Source: Prorocentrum cordatum (lineage: Eukaryota > Sar > Dinophyceae > Prorocentrales > Prorocentraceae). Taken from it: a stretch of 64,000 nt of DNA. A program made the position numbers and the translations under genes. The notes beneath the pieces were generated by a model. The model saw only the letters and a list, made by a program, of their open reading frames with translations, was not told where the DNA came from and did not search any database. Of the stretch, positions 21,100-32,731 are shown in pieces. Position 1 is the first letter of the stretch. Each line of letters opens with the position of its first letter. The stretch covers positions 923,991 to 987,990 of the forward strand of contig CAUYUJ010015305.1 in the NCBI GenBank assembly GCA_963575745.1, written 5' to 3'.

Positions 21100-21784
21100 T
21101 CTGAACCACAGTTTCTCCCCGCACGACTACATCGATCACAAGCCTGGCGGCCTGCACTGACCAGGGGAGCTTATAGTGTATAGCGTCAGGTTTGCGCATA
21201 TTTCAAGCGCCCGCCGCCGAGCGGACCATCGATGTTGTTCTAATCATCAGAAAGGCACGTGTACATAGTCTTGTTATCGTTTCCAGCGTATCATGCAAGT
21301 GCCATAGTGATCTTGTGCAGCAGCAGCTCGGCGATTGGCGGCAGAACAGAAGTGTAAGACCAAGCAGTGTGTGCTATGCTGTGTGGTGCTATGTCATGCC
21401 ATGTGATAAATGCTAAGCGATATATCCAAGTTCTATGCTATGCAACGCTATGCGATGCTAGGTGGTATGGTATGCATTGGTATGCTATGAACGGCGTGTC
21501 CCATCGATAAAAACGCGACTGCAGTGCCAACTGCAAGCCCAAAGCCGGCGCTTAGGAGCGCGAGGCCAGTCGGGGCGCCAGGGGAACGCCGATGCATCTA
21601 ACTAAGGACAGTCGGGCACGCATCGGTCGGATGCCATGCGCCGTGAGGCCTCATGCTTCATGCTCTCATTACTTGCCATCGCTTTGCGATACGCATGGCC
21701 GATTCGTTGCCACCGCTTCGCGATACGCCTGGCCTAGTGCCTAGTGCCTAGTGCTCAGTCACATCACAGATCCCACCATATCAC
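21100..21784. other. Unassigned spacer
   Basis: ATGCTATG-type words near 21370-21490 and GCCTAGTGCCTAGTGC near 21733-21755. No gene recognised. Confidence 0.4.
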
Positions 21785-22432
21785 TTAGCACATCAGGGCA
21801 CGCTGAGGGCTTCCAGAGGGGGCATCCTGAGGGCTTCCTGAGAGCCACCTGAGGGCCTCCTGAGGGCCTCCTGATGGCCTCCTCAGGGGGGCACCCTGAG
21901 GGCTTCCTGAGAGCTTCCTGAGGGCATCCTGAGGGCCTCCTGAGGGCACCCTCAGGGTGCATTCTGAATGCTTCCTGAGGGCCTCCTGAGGGCCTCCTCA
22001 GGGGGGCACCCTGAGGGCTTCCTGGGAGCTTCCTGAGGGCATCCTGAGTGCCTCCTGAGAGTCTCCTCAGGTTGCATCCTGAAGGCATCCTGGGAGCATC
22101 CTGAGGGCCTCCTGAGGGCCTCCTGAGGGCCTCCTCTGGGGGGCGCCCTGAGGGCTTCCTGAGAGCTTCCTGAGGGCATCCTGAGGGCCTCCTGAGGGCA
22201 CCCTCAGTGTGCATTCTGAATGCTTCCTGAGGGCTTCCTGAGGGCCTCCTGAGGGCCTCCTCAGGGGTGCACCCTGAGGGCTTCCTGAGAGCTTCCTGAG
22301 GGCATCCTGAGTGCATCCTGAGAGTCTCCTCAGGTGGCATCCTGAAGGCATCCTGGGAGCATCCTGAGGGCCTCCTGAGGGCATCCTCAGGGGGCATCCT
22401 GAATCCTGAGGGCACCCTGCGGGCCCACTCAC
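21785..22432 (-). repeat. CCTGAGGGC minisatellite
   Basis: About 650 bp built from variants of CCTGAGGGCCTCCTGAGGGC. Longer-range order is also visible: blocks with GGGGGGCACCCTGAGGGCTTCCTG recur about every 120-130 bp, so this is a higher-order repeat. The minus-strand frame (LRRPSGGPQEA-type) is open for 280 codons because the repeat is mostly a multiple of three. I treat it as non-coding. Confidence 0.85.
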
Positions 22433-23120
22433 CCTGGGGGTGAGAGGTGAGAAGGCGGAGGAGGGGGTGGGGGGCGGGACAAGGAGGAGTGGGGGGAGGG
22501 GGTGCGGGGGAGGATGAGGAGGAGGAAAGGGGAGTGCGGGAATGGTGTTCGTGACCATCTGGTCCGCGGTGCGAGCCCGCGGGTTGGGGGTCGTGACCAT
22601 TGTGCGCCACCGCCGTTTTTGCTCCGACGATTTTTGGATTGTTTTTGGATTATTTAAATAGTCCAAAAATAGTCCAAAAATAGTCCAACAATACTCCGCC
22701 AAAAACAGTTCCCCGATCCGCCCCCAAAACTTTCTTGGAGTGGGGACGCGACCCCTCATCCTCCGCTCGCGCCGCGTCCGTGAAAGGCATGACGCGCATC
22801 GCGTCGGCCCCGCGCTTTCGGGCACAATCGTTGATGCCGCAACGCTCCGCGCGTCGACACCGTCGGGGCATCGCGCAAACAAATGCGCGATGGGCGCAAG
22901 CCAATGCACGAATGCGGCAACGACCAATGCGCGCGGGTCGCCCGAATGAAACAAGGAACGCGTTTACAATGATCAAAACACAGTCCAAACATAGTCCAAA
23001 AATAGTCCATCAATAGTCCAAATATAGTACAAAAATAGTCCAAACATAGTCCAAAAATAGTTCAAAAATACTCCAACTTGCATGTTCACATGTTTACATG
23101 TACGCATGCAGCGAGCGTCG
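22433..23120. repeat. ATAGTCCAAAA repeats flanking a G+C-rich segment
   Basis: Tandem AATAGTCCAAAAATAGTCC words occur at about 22656-22700 and again, longer, at 22978-23075. They bracket ~280 bp of unrelated G+C-rich sequence. Related text (AATACTCCAAAAATAGTCC) is in the half-X repeat at 5.3 kb. No gene seen. Confidence 0.6.
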
Positions 23121-24781
23121 CCGCGCGCGCTAAGTACCCCCCCCCGCTCGGGAAAAATATCGCCGCTTGTTTTGTCATTAAACAATGTGGTTGCATTTGC
23201 GTGCGGCAGACGGTCTGGGGCTAGGGCCCATGCGAGCCCCATAATGCGCATTTGCAAAAAAAAAAAAATGCAATTATAAATAACGCGATACAAACACGGA
23301 CGGCCAAACCGCCAAACCTTATCTGGTGACCGTTGGCCGTTGACAGCACTGTTGTCGGATAGTCGGATAGTCTATACTCAGAGACCAGTGCGCGCTGGCA
23401 TTTGGGTCCGCAGGCGCTACATAATTGCGCGCCGAGGCACTCGGGCAATTGCCCCGCGCCCTCAAGCGACGCGCGCATGGCGCTTGGCCACCCCGACCAA
23501 TGGTTCTCGGCCCACAGGTCATCGGACCTTCTGGCAAGGTGGACATCGGTTCATGAGCCACCAGCGCCCGCTATAAGCCATGCGCCTCTTCGGTTTTAGG
23601 TCCTAGACACTTGTCCCTTAGACCTTGGATCGTAGACCCCAGACCATAACCGCGGGCCCGAAAACTCGAGGCCCTCGGGTCGTCTGCTTCGCAGATATCA
23701 CTGCGACCCTGTGGGCCTATCGGCTGCAATCCAGTGGGCGCCAAGCTAGATAGCTAGACGCTAGACCGCTAGGCGCTGGACGCTCACTGCTAGATTGCTA
23801 GATGCTGGATGCTGGATGCTGGAACGGGAAGCCACATGCCAAACGTCAGAGTAAACGAAGAGCCGCGCACCCGCCAGCGCGGCGCGACGCGCGTTGCACT
23901 TGCTGTGAGCGCTTGGTGTTAAGCACAATCATGTTTGTATCTTGCTGCCTGTAGCTTGTAGTCAGCGCTGGCCGCTGGCGAGCAGTCGCGCAAGGTTGCG
24001 CCATGGGGCCAGGTGCCTGGGAGCCAGGACCCGAAACGCAGGGCTGCGCATTGCGGAAGGGGGTGAGAGGGCAAAAGCCCGCTACCCCGCCCGCGCCTGA
24101 GACCGTCGTCGCGCTCGCTGTTCCGCGCTATCTGCAATCGGGGGTGGCGATATCAGAGGCGCGGCATCAACGGTGTCAGACGTCAGCGCTTCGAATTTGC
24201 CGCAGCACCCGCCCAAGGCGGATGCATTTTTTAATATTAAGTGCGCGAACCAATGCGCTTTGACAATATGGTCGAACACGTGAGCCGTAAGCTCACAAAT
24301 AACAATCACCAGCCCGCAGGTGGCAGCCTAATAGCTACTACATAAGACTTAGCCGCTTAGTGTTAAATCCAGCAGCTCCCAATCGCTTGGCGCCTCGCCT
24401 AGCCCCGAGCCCTGAGCCCCGAGCCTCTAGTCTCTAGTCGGTCACCCGTCATAGCGGGAGCTTGCTAGCTTGCTCGGCCACCCGACATGGAGTTGCTCCA
24501 GTCGGCGCCATGTCGGCGAGGCATGTGACCACTTGCCGTTGCGGGGGATTCACTTGCCATCCGCCATGGTCTTAGGGCACCAGGGCGTGTATTGTTTCAG
24601 ACGTCGTGGTCTCGGGGCCTTCGGATCGGGGGCCTCAGGCTCGTAACGTTGCATGGGCCCAGGGCCCCAGGGCCTTGAAGTCATGTGGCCCAGGGGCCGT
24701 TGGTCCTTAGGCCTTGGGCCGCAGGTGAAAAGACCAGCGCAATGCGCAAAGCCTGCAGTAGTACATCATATCACCAGCACA
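23121..24781. other. Decayed intergenic DNA
   Basis: No gene recognised. Includes CTAGACGCTAGACCGCTAGG words near 23750-23790 and the second copy of the CCAGCGCTGGCCGCTGGCGA repeat (~23925-23990). Confidence 0.45.
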
Positions 24782-24975
24782 CCGCTCACCATATAATGAT
24801 GTAGCATAGCGTTGCATAAAACCGCATAACGATGTAGCATACCATGGCATACCATAACACATACCACAACACCACAACACAATACCATACCATGGCATAC
24901 CACAACACATGCCATACCATAACACAATACCACAACACCATACCATACCATGGCATACCACACACTGACTACTAC
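24782..24975. repeat. ACCACAACAC/ACCATGGCATACC repeat tract
   Basis: Low-complexity CA-rich repeats, related to 5450-5617 and followed by a short ACT trinucleotide run at about 24968-24992. Confidence 0.65.
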
Positions 24976-25571
24976 TACTACTACTACTACTCTTACTACT
25001 ACTGTTAACGTTTCCTGGTTTTGCAGTGTGAGGCGTCTTTGTTTCATACAATCCTGGGAACTCTTTAGGGATGGTGGGGGACCCGCTGGGAATTTTTCGG
25101 GATGGTTCAAGCCATACTGGGAACTCTACAAGTATTGTCAAGCGTCTAGCGCCCAGGGCTTACAACGAATTTTATCGGGATGGCAAAGGACCTACTACCT
25201 ACTACCTACTGGTAACTGGTAACTCTTTGGTGATGGTGCAGGACCAACTGGGATCTGTATACGGGCGGTACTGGAGCTTTCCGGAACTCTTTATGGGTGG
25301 GGCGGGATTTACTGGAAGCTTTACATGGATGGTACAGGGCCAACTGGGAACTCCGTAGGGGTGGTGCGGTGTATTGGACCTACAGAGGGCCCTGCATGAA
25401 AGGTACGGTGCCTAATCCTACTTATGTATCGGTGTTACAAAGCCTGCTAGGTGCTAGGAGCTAGGAGCTGGGATCTGGGAACCTCTAAGTCGACGCGCCC
25501 CTGCCCCAGGCCATAAGGCGGCGAGGCCAGGAGGCCACGGAGCTCAAGACCTAAAACCCAATACCTAAGGC
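24976..25571. other. Spacer with degenerate GGGAACTCT/GGATGGT repeats
   Basis: Recurring ACTGGGAACTCT..GGGATGGT.CAGG words at 25050-25370, spaced irregularly. It begins with a fragment of the half-X repeat near 25006. No gene. Confidence 0.45.
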
Positions 25572-26778
25572 TAGCCACCTACCCTATGACCGCGCCCAAC
25601 TGATTGTGAGGATGTCTCGAGCGATGCGCTGGTTCCAGCATCCCCAGGGGGGGGCCGCCAGGGGAGTCAGACAGTCCCCTGTCGCCCTCCCCGACGGCCT
25701 GTTCCGACGGCCTTTCCCGTCATTTGCTGTTTTAGACCGAACCCTTCCCGACGGCCCTTCCCGACGGGCCATTCCAGACGGCCCTTCCCGACGGCCGTCC
25801 CCGACGCCCGTCATGACGGGCGATCCGTGTGCGGAACCGATCCTCATCGAATGAATCGGCACCCTGCCGCCGATCGTGATTCGGGCAAGTTGGCCGACGA
25901 GATTGCGTTGCTAGGTCACAACGGCGAGCTCAGCGTGACAGCGAAAGGCGGATATTGGACAAACAGTGGTTATTGGAAGCCGTGGCCTGAGGACACAAAG
26001 AAACATATACTGATGCACCATCGGGCCTTGAAGGCGGCCAGAATGAACAGCAGCGACGACAGCAGCACCGACGACAGCGACAGCGACGACATGTCAGACA
26101 GCCCGCCAGGGCCGTCGGCGGCGCCATCAGCCGCAGCACCGACATCTTCGGCGTCGGCGACAGCAGCATCAACTATAGCATCGACCTCATCGGCGGCAGC
26201 ATCGGCGGCGTCAGCCGCAGCACCGACATCTTCGGCGTCGGCGGCGCCATCAGCCGCAGCATCAACCACAGCATCGGCCGCATCGGCGGCAGCATCGGCT
26301 GCAGCAGCCGCCGCACCAGCACCAGCGCCAGCCGCGCCATCGACGGTGAGTACCTCGTTCAATGTCGACGTTGGGAGAGCAAGTGCGCCAGGCAAGATCA
26401 CTTACTATTCAAGTCGTTGAGGTCGTTTTGAGGCAGTGTGCTATTTTCATGAAGGCCTATGCCGCCGCTCGAGGACAGCGGCAGCGCCAACGGGTGCCCG
26501 ATTGATATCTAATCCAGGTCAGGGCCGTTGCGTCGGTGAGCTGATTGCGCGGTTGAAGGCTGGACCGCACCTCTCGCGAGACCAACATATGATTCACAAT
26601 CCAGATAAGGTATCACGAGTTTTGGCCAGGTCCGAGGCACAGCAGTCGGCCCACGGTCAAGCAATTCTTGCGTGCGAGCGCCAGAAGAGCGCAGACTCAG
26701 ACAGCGAACCCGAGGGACTGTTGTAGGCGATCGGCCGCTCCCAAAACAGGACCATTGGCAGCATTGCATCATTGCCTG
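25572..26778 (+). mobile_element. 1.2-kb duplicated unit carrying a GQGR-domain gene, copy 2
   Basis: Direct-orientation partner of 5618-6821, including the TTCCCGACGG-rich leader and the 3' flank up to ATCATTGCCTG. The two sit about 20 kb apart with unrelated flanks. Confidence 0.65.
25851..26726 (+). pseudogene. GQGR-domain protein, second copy with one nonsense codon
   Basis: ATG 25851 matches the start of the 5897 gene. The frame is colinear with that protein for 291 codons, except that codon 190 (26418-26420) is TGA where the paralogue has GGA. The frame continues immediately after it with GRFEAVCYF, SNPGQGR and RSEAQQSAHGQAILA and ends in SEPEGLL. Copy-specific differences include a slightly longer Ala/Ser linker. 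A single nonsense change in an otherwise intact copy suggests recent inactivation, a sequencing error or stop readthrough; it cannot be decided here. Confidence 0.65.
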
Positions 26779-27436
26779 CCCCTCGGAAGACCACCAAATC
26801 CCAAATCGCATCATGGGGCGTTTTTGGGGCGCTCTTGGAGCGTTCCTGGGCGCTCTTGTGGCCGTCCTGGGGCTATATTGGGCCCGTCTTGGGGCCCTCT
26901 TGGGCCGTCTTGGGTCTTGGAGCCATCTTGATGCCTCGGATGGCTGCATGGCCATCGGAAGCGAAAAGGCGACACGGTCACCGTCAATGGGTTTCTGCAG
27001 GTTGTTGGAAGGGTTTGGCGTATTGGGTGCCTCTTTGGGACGCTCTTTGGCATCTTCGAGACGTCTGGTGGCGGTATTGAGGCACCTTGGAGCACCATCG
27101 GGTCCATCTTGGGGCATATTAAGCTATACCGAGCAATATTGAACCCATCTTGGTGTCTCCCATTCGCTCTTGGAGCCGTCTTGGGTCTTGGGCCATCTTA
27201 GACGCTCCAGCCCCTCGCCGCGCCTCCCGTCCAGTTCCAGGGTAGGGGTAGGGGAGGGGTAACCGATAACCCCCTCCCCAACGGGGAATAAGGTTGGAAG
27301 ATGGGGCGCCCTCAACCCTAAACCACCATCTCAGCAATTGCAGTTTTGGCGTTTTGGCCGAACTTTGCGCCCTCCATTTCTGTGAACTGTAGTTGGATGC
27401 AACGTACAACCCGCAACCCGCCACTGATCATTGCAT
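26779..27436 (+). repeat. Partial copy of the ~0.88-kb interspersed repeat
   Basis: From about 26815 to 27320 the CTTGGGGC..TCTTGG words, CATCGGAAGCGAAA, CGTCCAGTTCCAGGG and CAACGGGGAATAAGG appear in the same order as in the 14.3-kb and 37.4-kb copies, but shorter and more diverged. Confidence 0.5.
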
Positions 27437-27799
27437 ATGGCATCCGCTGATGGTGCCGCCAGACGGCGACTGCAAGAGTTGTTGAGCAATGATGGACAAT
27501 GGAAAATGTACGAGACGTGGCAGGCTGAGAATCTTGACTTCCCGATGCCGCCCAAGTGGCGGCTGCGCTTGTTGGAGATTGCCGAACTCAGAAAGACGAT
27601 TGAGACGAGTACATACAGCGAGTTGAAGTGTGCAGTGAAGGAAGATGCAGAGAGCCCAAGCACGCAAACATCAGGCCCGAGTTCCAAGACTCAGAGCCCG
27701 AGTTCCCAGACTCAGAGCGCCAGCACGACTCAGAGTGCCAGCCCGACTCAGAGTGCCAGTCCGACCACCCGAATGCTATTTCTAGATTCCAGATTCTAG
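27437..27799 (+). CDS. Small protein with SPTQ-repeat tail (unknown function)
   Basis: A 120-aa protein from ATG 27437 (an upstream TTG is ignored). Residues 1-70 look like a folded helical domain: RRRLQELLSNDGQWKMYETW, then MPPKWRLRLLEIAELRKTI. The rest is a degenerate Ser/Thr/Gln tail with repeated TQSASPTQSASP units, ending at a stop just after LDSRF. No family recognised. The tail resembles an unstructured, possibly expanded repeat. It lies immediately after a decayed interspersed repeat. Confidence 0.5.
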   Translation: MASADGAARRRLQELLSNDGQWKMYETWQAENLDFPMPPKWRLRLLEIAELRKTIETSTYSELKCAVKEDAESPSTQTSGPSSKTQSPSSQTQSASTTQSASPTQSASPTTRMLFLDSRF

Positions 27800-28063
27800 A
27801 TTTCCATCGTGGCAGTGTCTCATGAGAGTTCAGCCCGCTGGAGGGCCACCGTCGTGCTGCTCGCACTCTACTTCATCGCCAAGTGAGGCTGGCTATCGCC
27901 TTGTCCCTTGTCCGCGCCCCCGTGCTGGCGCCCCACCGTGCGCGTCAGCATCATTTGAAATGTTGCAGGAACTGATTATATACTAGAGGGTTGTGCGAGC
28001 TAAGCCTCACTACTCCAACCCTGGGACACCTTCTCACAGGCCTCTGGGGGGTTGGCCTGAATG

Positions 28064-28117
<54 letters not shown>

Positions 28118-28830
28118 AAAAAAAAAAAAGCATCGCCTGCATACTTTAAGCAATTTCATGGCTCACGCTATTCCGCAGACCACCAGAATAAGTGAGTGCT
28201 CGCGGCCATCGTGGAAGTTATATTATCGGCATGGGGCATGGATCATGGAGCCTCTTGAATGCATATGAGAGGCTCTTGGGATGCATCTCAGAGGCTTCTT
28301 GGCGGGCGATTTGTGGCTTCGGGAACTCCTCGTCGAATCATTCCTCGGGACTCTTGCGCTTGCGATGTATCTCGGGGCCTTGAATCGAGGCCCCGAGGCT
28401 CGAATCAGCTGCGGGAGAGGACCGTCGAATCCCAGAGCAGCCGCAGCTCGACGCAGCTCGATCAAACTGGCGACCAGAGCGCCCACCGCCAACAAATAAC
28501 ACTCACGACGACTTCTGGGCACCGCTTAATGCAATATTGGGGCTGTCTTGGGCCGCCTTGGGCGCCCCTGCTGCCGTCTCGGGGCCTTATTGGGCTGGCT
28601 TGGGTCTGGGGGTCTTATTGGAAGCCTCATGGGCCGTTGTGGGGCGGTCTCGGACCCACCGCCGCTTGTCGCCATCCCTCCACCTTCTTCTTGCTGGCGC
28701 TGAGGCACAAGCATTTTGCTTGCAAGACTGCTGCTTACACATTGCAGCACGGGGCTTGCTTTGCTTTCAGTAGGGCACCGCCTATCGCCTATCGCCAGAG
28801 ACGATATTGTTCAACGGACGTTTGACCGCA
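27800..28830. other. Unassigned spacer with (GA)n and CTTGGG words
   Basis: A (GA)n tract of about 50 bp lies at 28066-28116 and is followed by an A run. TTGGGC..CCTTGGG words recur at 28535-28640. No gene recognised. Confidence 0.5.
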
Positions 28831-29841
28831 ATGGCGGATGGACGCAATTGGCCAGAGACGGCGTTGATCAACGGAGTGCGCCGAGGCTCGCCGTACGTGC
28901 AGATGGTAGCAGGGCACGTGAAGTGCATTCCGTGCGATACATGGGTACAGTCGCCAGGGCATTTGCTCAATTCTCGCCACAGGCAGAAAGCGTGGTATTG
29001 GTTGTACGGGTGCGATCAGCCAGGGTACAGAACGAGGCCGCATCGCCCAAAGGCAGATTGGGAAAGCAGGGAGATCAACGACAGGTATTGGAAGGATCAC
29101 GACAGCCCCCCCAGCGACGAGCAAGGAACCCAGGACAACGGCGACCAGTGGGCGAGGGCGGCCGCTCAAGGTCTCGGAGGTCGCGGCAAGGGAGGTCGCG
29201 GCAAGGGCGCGCCATGTGGAAGCGTCGGTCACGCTACTGGCGCAGCAGGCGGGGCCGACGGACGTGCCGCAGCAGGTAGTGATGATGGCGCAGCCCGTGG
29301 TTCAGACTGAGGTAGTGCTGCAGGTGCCGCCGATGGCTCAGCACGTGGAGCTGACGGAGGAGGCGCCGCAGCTGGCGGCGCAGCGGATGGAGCTGCCAGC
29401 GATGCATGCGACCCAATGGAGATGGACTTGGACGCCGTCAGCTGTACTCGGACTAAGCACTACCTCGACGCCATCACGCACGACATGGGCTTGATCAAGA
29501 ATGCCCTCGAAGGCGCAACCAAAGGCATGGCGGATCTGAGGTCCGCGTTGGCGGCCATGATTACAAGCAATACGGTGCTGACAACCGAGGTCATGGAGCT
29601 CAAGGCCCGCGTCAACCAGTCAATCAATGGGCAGACGGCCATTGAAAGGCAGCTTGCGAACCTAGATACGGTGGTCCAGGGAATGTGCATGAGGGGGCGC
29701 CCGCGCCCTGCGCCTCCTGGGCTTTCGCTTTCGGCCAGCACGGGGGCGCTTCCGCCGCGCAACCAGCACGCGGATTCCAGCGACAACCTGGTGCACCAGC
29801 CACTTGCGGCTGGACCTTCGCCTTCGGCCACTGCAGAGTAG
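28831..29841 (+). pseudogene. Zinc-finger plus coiled-coil protein with one in-frame TGA
   Basis: One frame runs from ATG 28831 to TAG 29839-29841 (336 codons), interrupted only by TGA at 29308-29310. Residues 1-75 contain KCIPCDTWVQSPGHLLNSRH with C32, C35, H44 and H50, a C2H2-like or U1/matrin-like zinc-finger spacing, in a Trp/Tyr-rich context. About 100-195 is Gly/Ala/Asp/Ser low complexity; the same GSDDGAARGSD style continues on both sides of the TGA, so the two halves belong together. About 200-290 is a predicted coiled coil (DMGLIKNALEGATKGMADL, LTTEVMELKARVNQSI). A Pro/Ser tail ends it. The zinc finger suggests nucleic-acid binding (inference). The TGA may be a nonsense mutation, a sequencing error or readthrough. 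Confidence 0.55.
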
Positions 29842-31293
29842 GGAGCGGCCTGCTCCGTTCTCTGAGTGTACTTTGTGAAGAACAAGACGTTCTGCCTGGC
29901 ACCTGGCTGCAGGCGCGCTATATGTTTGTCACGGCGTCGGCGACGCTTCTATGCTATTGTTGTTTCTACGGAAGCAACGACATCTATATTCTATATAACA
30001 GTATGGATATATGCTAAATCAGCATCGACAATTACTGTTACGACTACTCGTATATCTGCTTACACGCTGCGGCCAGAGACCAGGATTTTGTATAATGTAT
30101 AAGAGATGGCGCGCATCTGCTGTTCCAGGACGTCGTCCCAAAATTGGGAATATGACGGCTGGCGGGTCAGCATACATTCGGGTTCGTTTGTTATGCGCCG
30201 ACGCTTTCCTATCTCAAGTTGCGAGCGGCGGCTCGCCAGCAGAGCCGCCTAACGCTCAGCGCTAGAACTGATCTTGTGCGTCGTCTCGGCGCGCCCCAGC
30301 GAGATCTTAGAGCTTAAACCTCTCCCCGCACTTGACCCTCGACCCTCGGCCCCTCCCCATCGACCCTCGGCCCCCAATCCTCAGCCATCGATCCTTCATT
30401 CGTTTAAACCCGCAGGGCTTCATAAGGGGGTATACTCCTACTGCGCATGCAAACCTTGGATTTGGCCAAGTGGCTTGGAGGATTGTGTGTCCAGCTAGCC
30501 AAGGCTAGCCATCATTTGCGACGCAATGGGTTGGAGTTTCGTGTTATAGGCTATTGGATTGAGGCTTCCGATTAGACATTAGACATTAGACATCACTGCT
30601 ACTGCAGTTCCGCCTCGCACCCCAGGATTTTCGTGGTGCGTTATGGGGCGTAGGTGGGTTGGTGGCCTGGTGGTGGCGGGGTGGGTGTGGGGGTGTGGGT
30701 GGAGAGTGGGGAGGGCGTGCGGGATGCGGGGGGTGGGATGGCTCCTTAGGCAGCGACGTTATTGGCAAGCCCATGTGCACAGGAGCGTTTGCCCACACAG
30801 CGAATCGTATTCGCCACGCCGTCTAAGGGGCCACACTAGGGTGTGGTGAGGTGCCAGTGGCACTCTATGCAGCAGGAATGTGAGCTGCCAAGTAAATGTT
30901 ATTTTCCTTAGGCAGCGCTTTGAGTGTAAACTCAGGTTAGATTTTGAGTTAGGCTAGGTATGGAGTTGGCTTATTTGGGGTCGCGGGTGGTGCCCAAGCA
31001 CTGCAGTCGAGCCGAATCCAGAAGAGTTGTCTAGCCGTCTAGCCCCTAGCCATATAGCCGAGTCCTCTCGCTCCGACTCCCTTTGTAACATAGCAATCAG
31101 CAGGCCCCTCTCTCTTTCTCTTCCTCTCCTTCTCCTCCTTCTCATTCTCCTCTTTCCTCTCCCATGGCATCCTCCCTTATCCGTTTCTTCCCCCTCGTCT
31201 ATTCTCACCCCCCTCACCCACCTCCTTCAAGAGGGATCGATAGATGATAGATGATAGAAGGGTAGATATATAGAGTGAGAGAGATGGGGGGTG

Positions 31294-31332
<39 letters not shown>

Positions 31333-31532
31333 AAAGGAGGAGGCGGGGGAGGCACATACATGCCACTTGGCACCACCGCCTGCCCTCCGTCCGTGGGCTT
31401 TCGCGGGGAGATGCCCCACACTTGTGGGGCGGCGGGCGGTTAAGCCCCACTTGGGGGCCCACATTCGTGGGCGGCGGTTCGGGGGAGGAGGAGTCGGGGG
31501 ATTAAAGGGGATTCAGGGAGAGAGATGGGGGG

Positions 31533-31626
<94 letters not shown>

Positions 31627-32266
31627 GATGGGACTTCCCCCTGGGCCCTGGGCCCTAGGCATCTCCTCTCGCTCCGACTCCGCGGTGCTGTGTCGCGCGC
31701 TGAGGTTGCGGGCCCCTTGGAGGCGCGGCGCCTGCGGCGTCGCTCGAGGCGCAGCGGTAGATCGGCTGTCGGGGGCATGGCGCTTGCTGGGCCGCGGTTC
31801 GATTTCATGACCAAGGGTGGTGGGTTCAGTTGCCACCGACAGTTTTTTCCGCGAGTCTTGGGCGGCGTCTTGCTCCCGACAGTCATCGGTAGCCCCTGGA
31901 GTTCTCGCGGCCTGTCTGGGGCGTCTGGGTCTCGGGGAGCGGGGGGGCTGGCCGAAAAGAGTGGAGTTTGTCAATCATTGTGCTCGACGTCTCACATAGC
32001 ATTGCGGCTGCAAGACTGCCGCGCAACCTGCGCGCGTTATCTTGGCGCCCTCTTATTCCTTGCATACGCCAGTGTGGTTATCGCCCATCCGGCAAATCCC
32101 CTCCACCCCTTTCCTCCCGCCGCACCCCCACCACTCCCACAGTCATTCAGCAGCAGCCCTGCGCGCTAGAGTCGCCCACGAGAAGAGGGTGGAGGGGGGG
32201 AGTGGGGCGGGGGATGACCACATTGGAGCATACTGTTACAAGTAGCTGAGATCCAGAGTTCGAACC
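29842..32266. other. Intergenic DNA with GA microsatellites
   Basis: Contains CGACCCTCGGCCCC words near 30330-30390, G/T-rich text near 30640-30740, and (GA)n tracts at 31297-31330 and 31535-31622. The open frames around the GA tracts are Arg/Glu or Ser/Leu runs. No gene recognised. Confidence 0.55.
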
Positions 32267-32731
32267 ATGGCCCGTTTCTCGAAGCGTTTGCAGGTGCACG
32301 TCTTTCTTATGCAGTTCATGTGGTCTCGGTGTGAACTTGCCGTCGCCAAGCTGGACGGGGGCAACTCTACGATCGCAGAGATGAGCATGACGAGCTTCAT
32401 GAACATACTTTTCATGATGAGTTGCGCGAGCAGCTTCGTGATCGGATTCGTTCTCGGATGGAAGTTCAGAGCGTTGTTTGAGCCAGATGTGAAGGAGACC
32501 AGGGAGGAGAAGCATGACGAAGATAAGCGCTCTGACTCGGACGTCAAACCAGTATCAAATGGCCTCAAGGAGGCAGTCAATTCACGCGGTGCCAACGTGA
32601 TTCGACAGTTTACCATCAACAGCCTTCGCCAACAGGTACCTAAGACGAACGGAGACACATCGGGATCGAACGAAGATCTAGTGAACAGGCCCATCCAGAT
32701 GAGGGGGCTCGAGCGCAACAAAAATCATTAG
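32267..32731 (+). CDS. Single-pass membrane protein (unknown function)
   Basis: A 154-aa protein. ATG 32267 sits in a strong context (ACCATGG). Residues 1-40 are mixed (MARFSKRLQVHVFLMQF). About 44-65 form one hydrophobic segment (FMNILFMMSCASSFVIGFVL) followed at once by GWKFRALF. The positive residues after it suggest the C-terminal side faces the cytosol. The rest is a highly charged, probably disordered tail with Lys/Glu/Asp then Ser/Asn. No family recognised. Isolated among repeats. Confidence 0.55.
   Translation: MARFSKRLQVHVFLMQFMWSRCELAVAKLDGGNSTIAEMSMTSFMNILFMMSCASSFVIGFVLGWKFRALFEPDVKETREEKHDEDKRSDSDVKPVSNGLKEAVNSRGANVIRQFTINSLRQQVPKTNGDTSGSNEDLVNRPIQMRGLERNKNH

Noticed and set aside
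21785-22432. CRISPR-like repeat array
   Set aside because: No constant repeat with unique spacers of uniform size; this is a minisatellite in eukaryotic DNA.
21759-22954. Minus-strand frames of 283-295 codons with GGPQEALR-like repeats
   Set aside because: Products of the CCTGAGGGC minisatellite; several frames are open at once and all end at the repeat edges.
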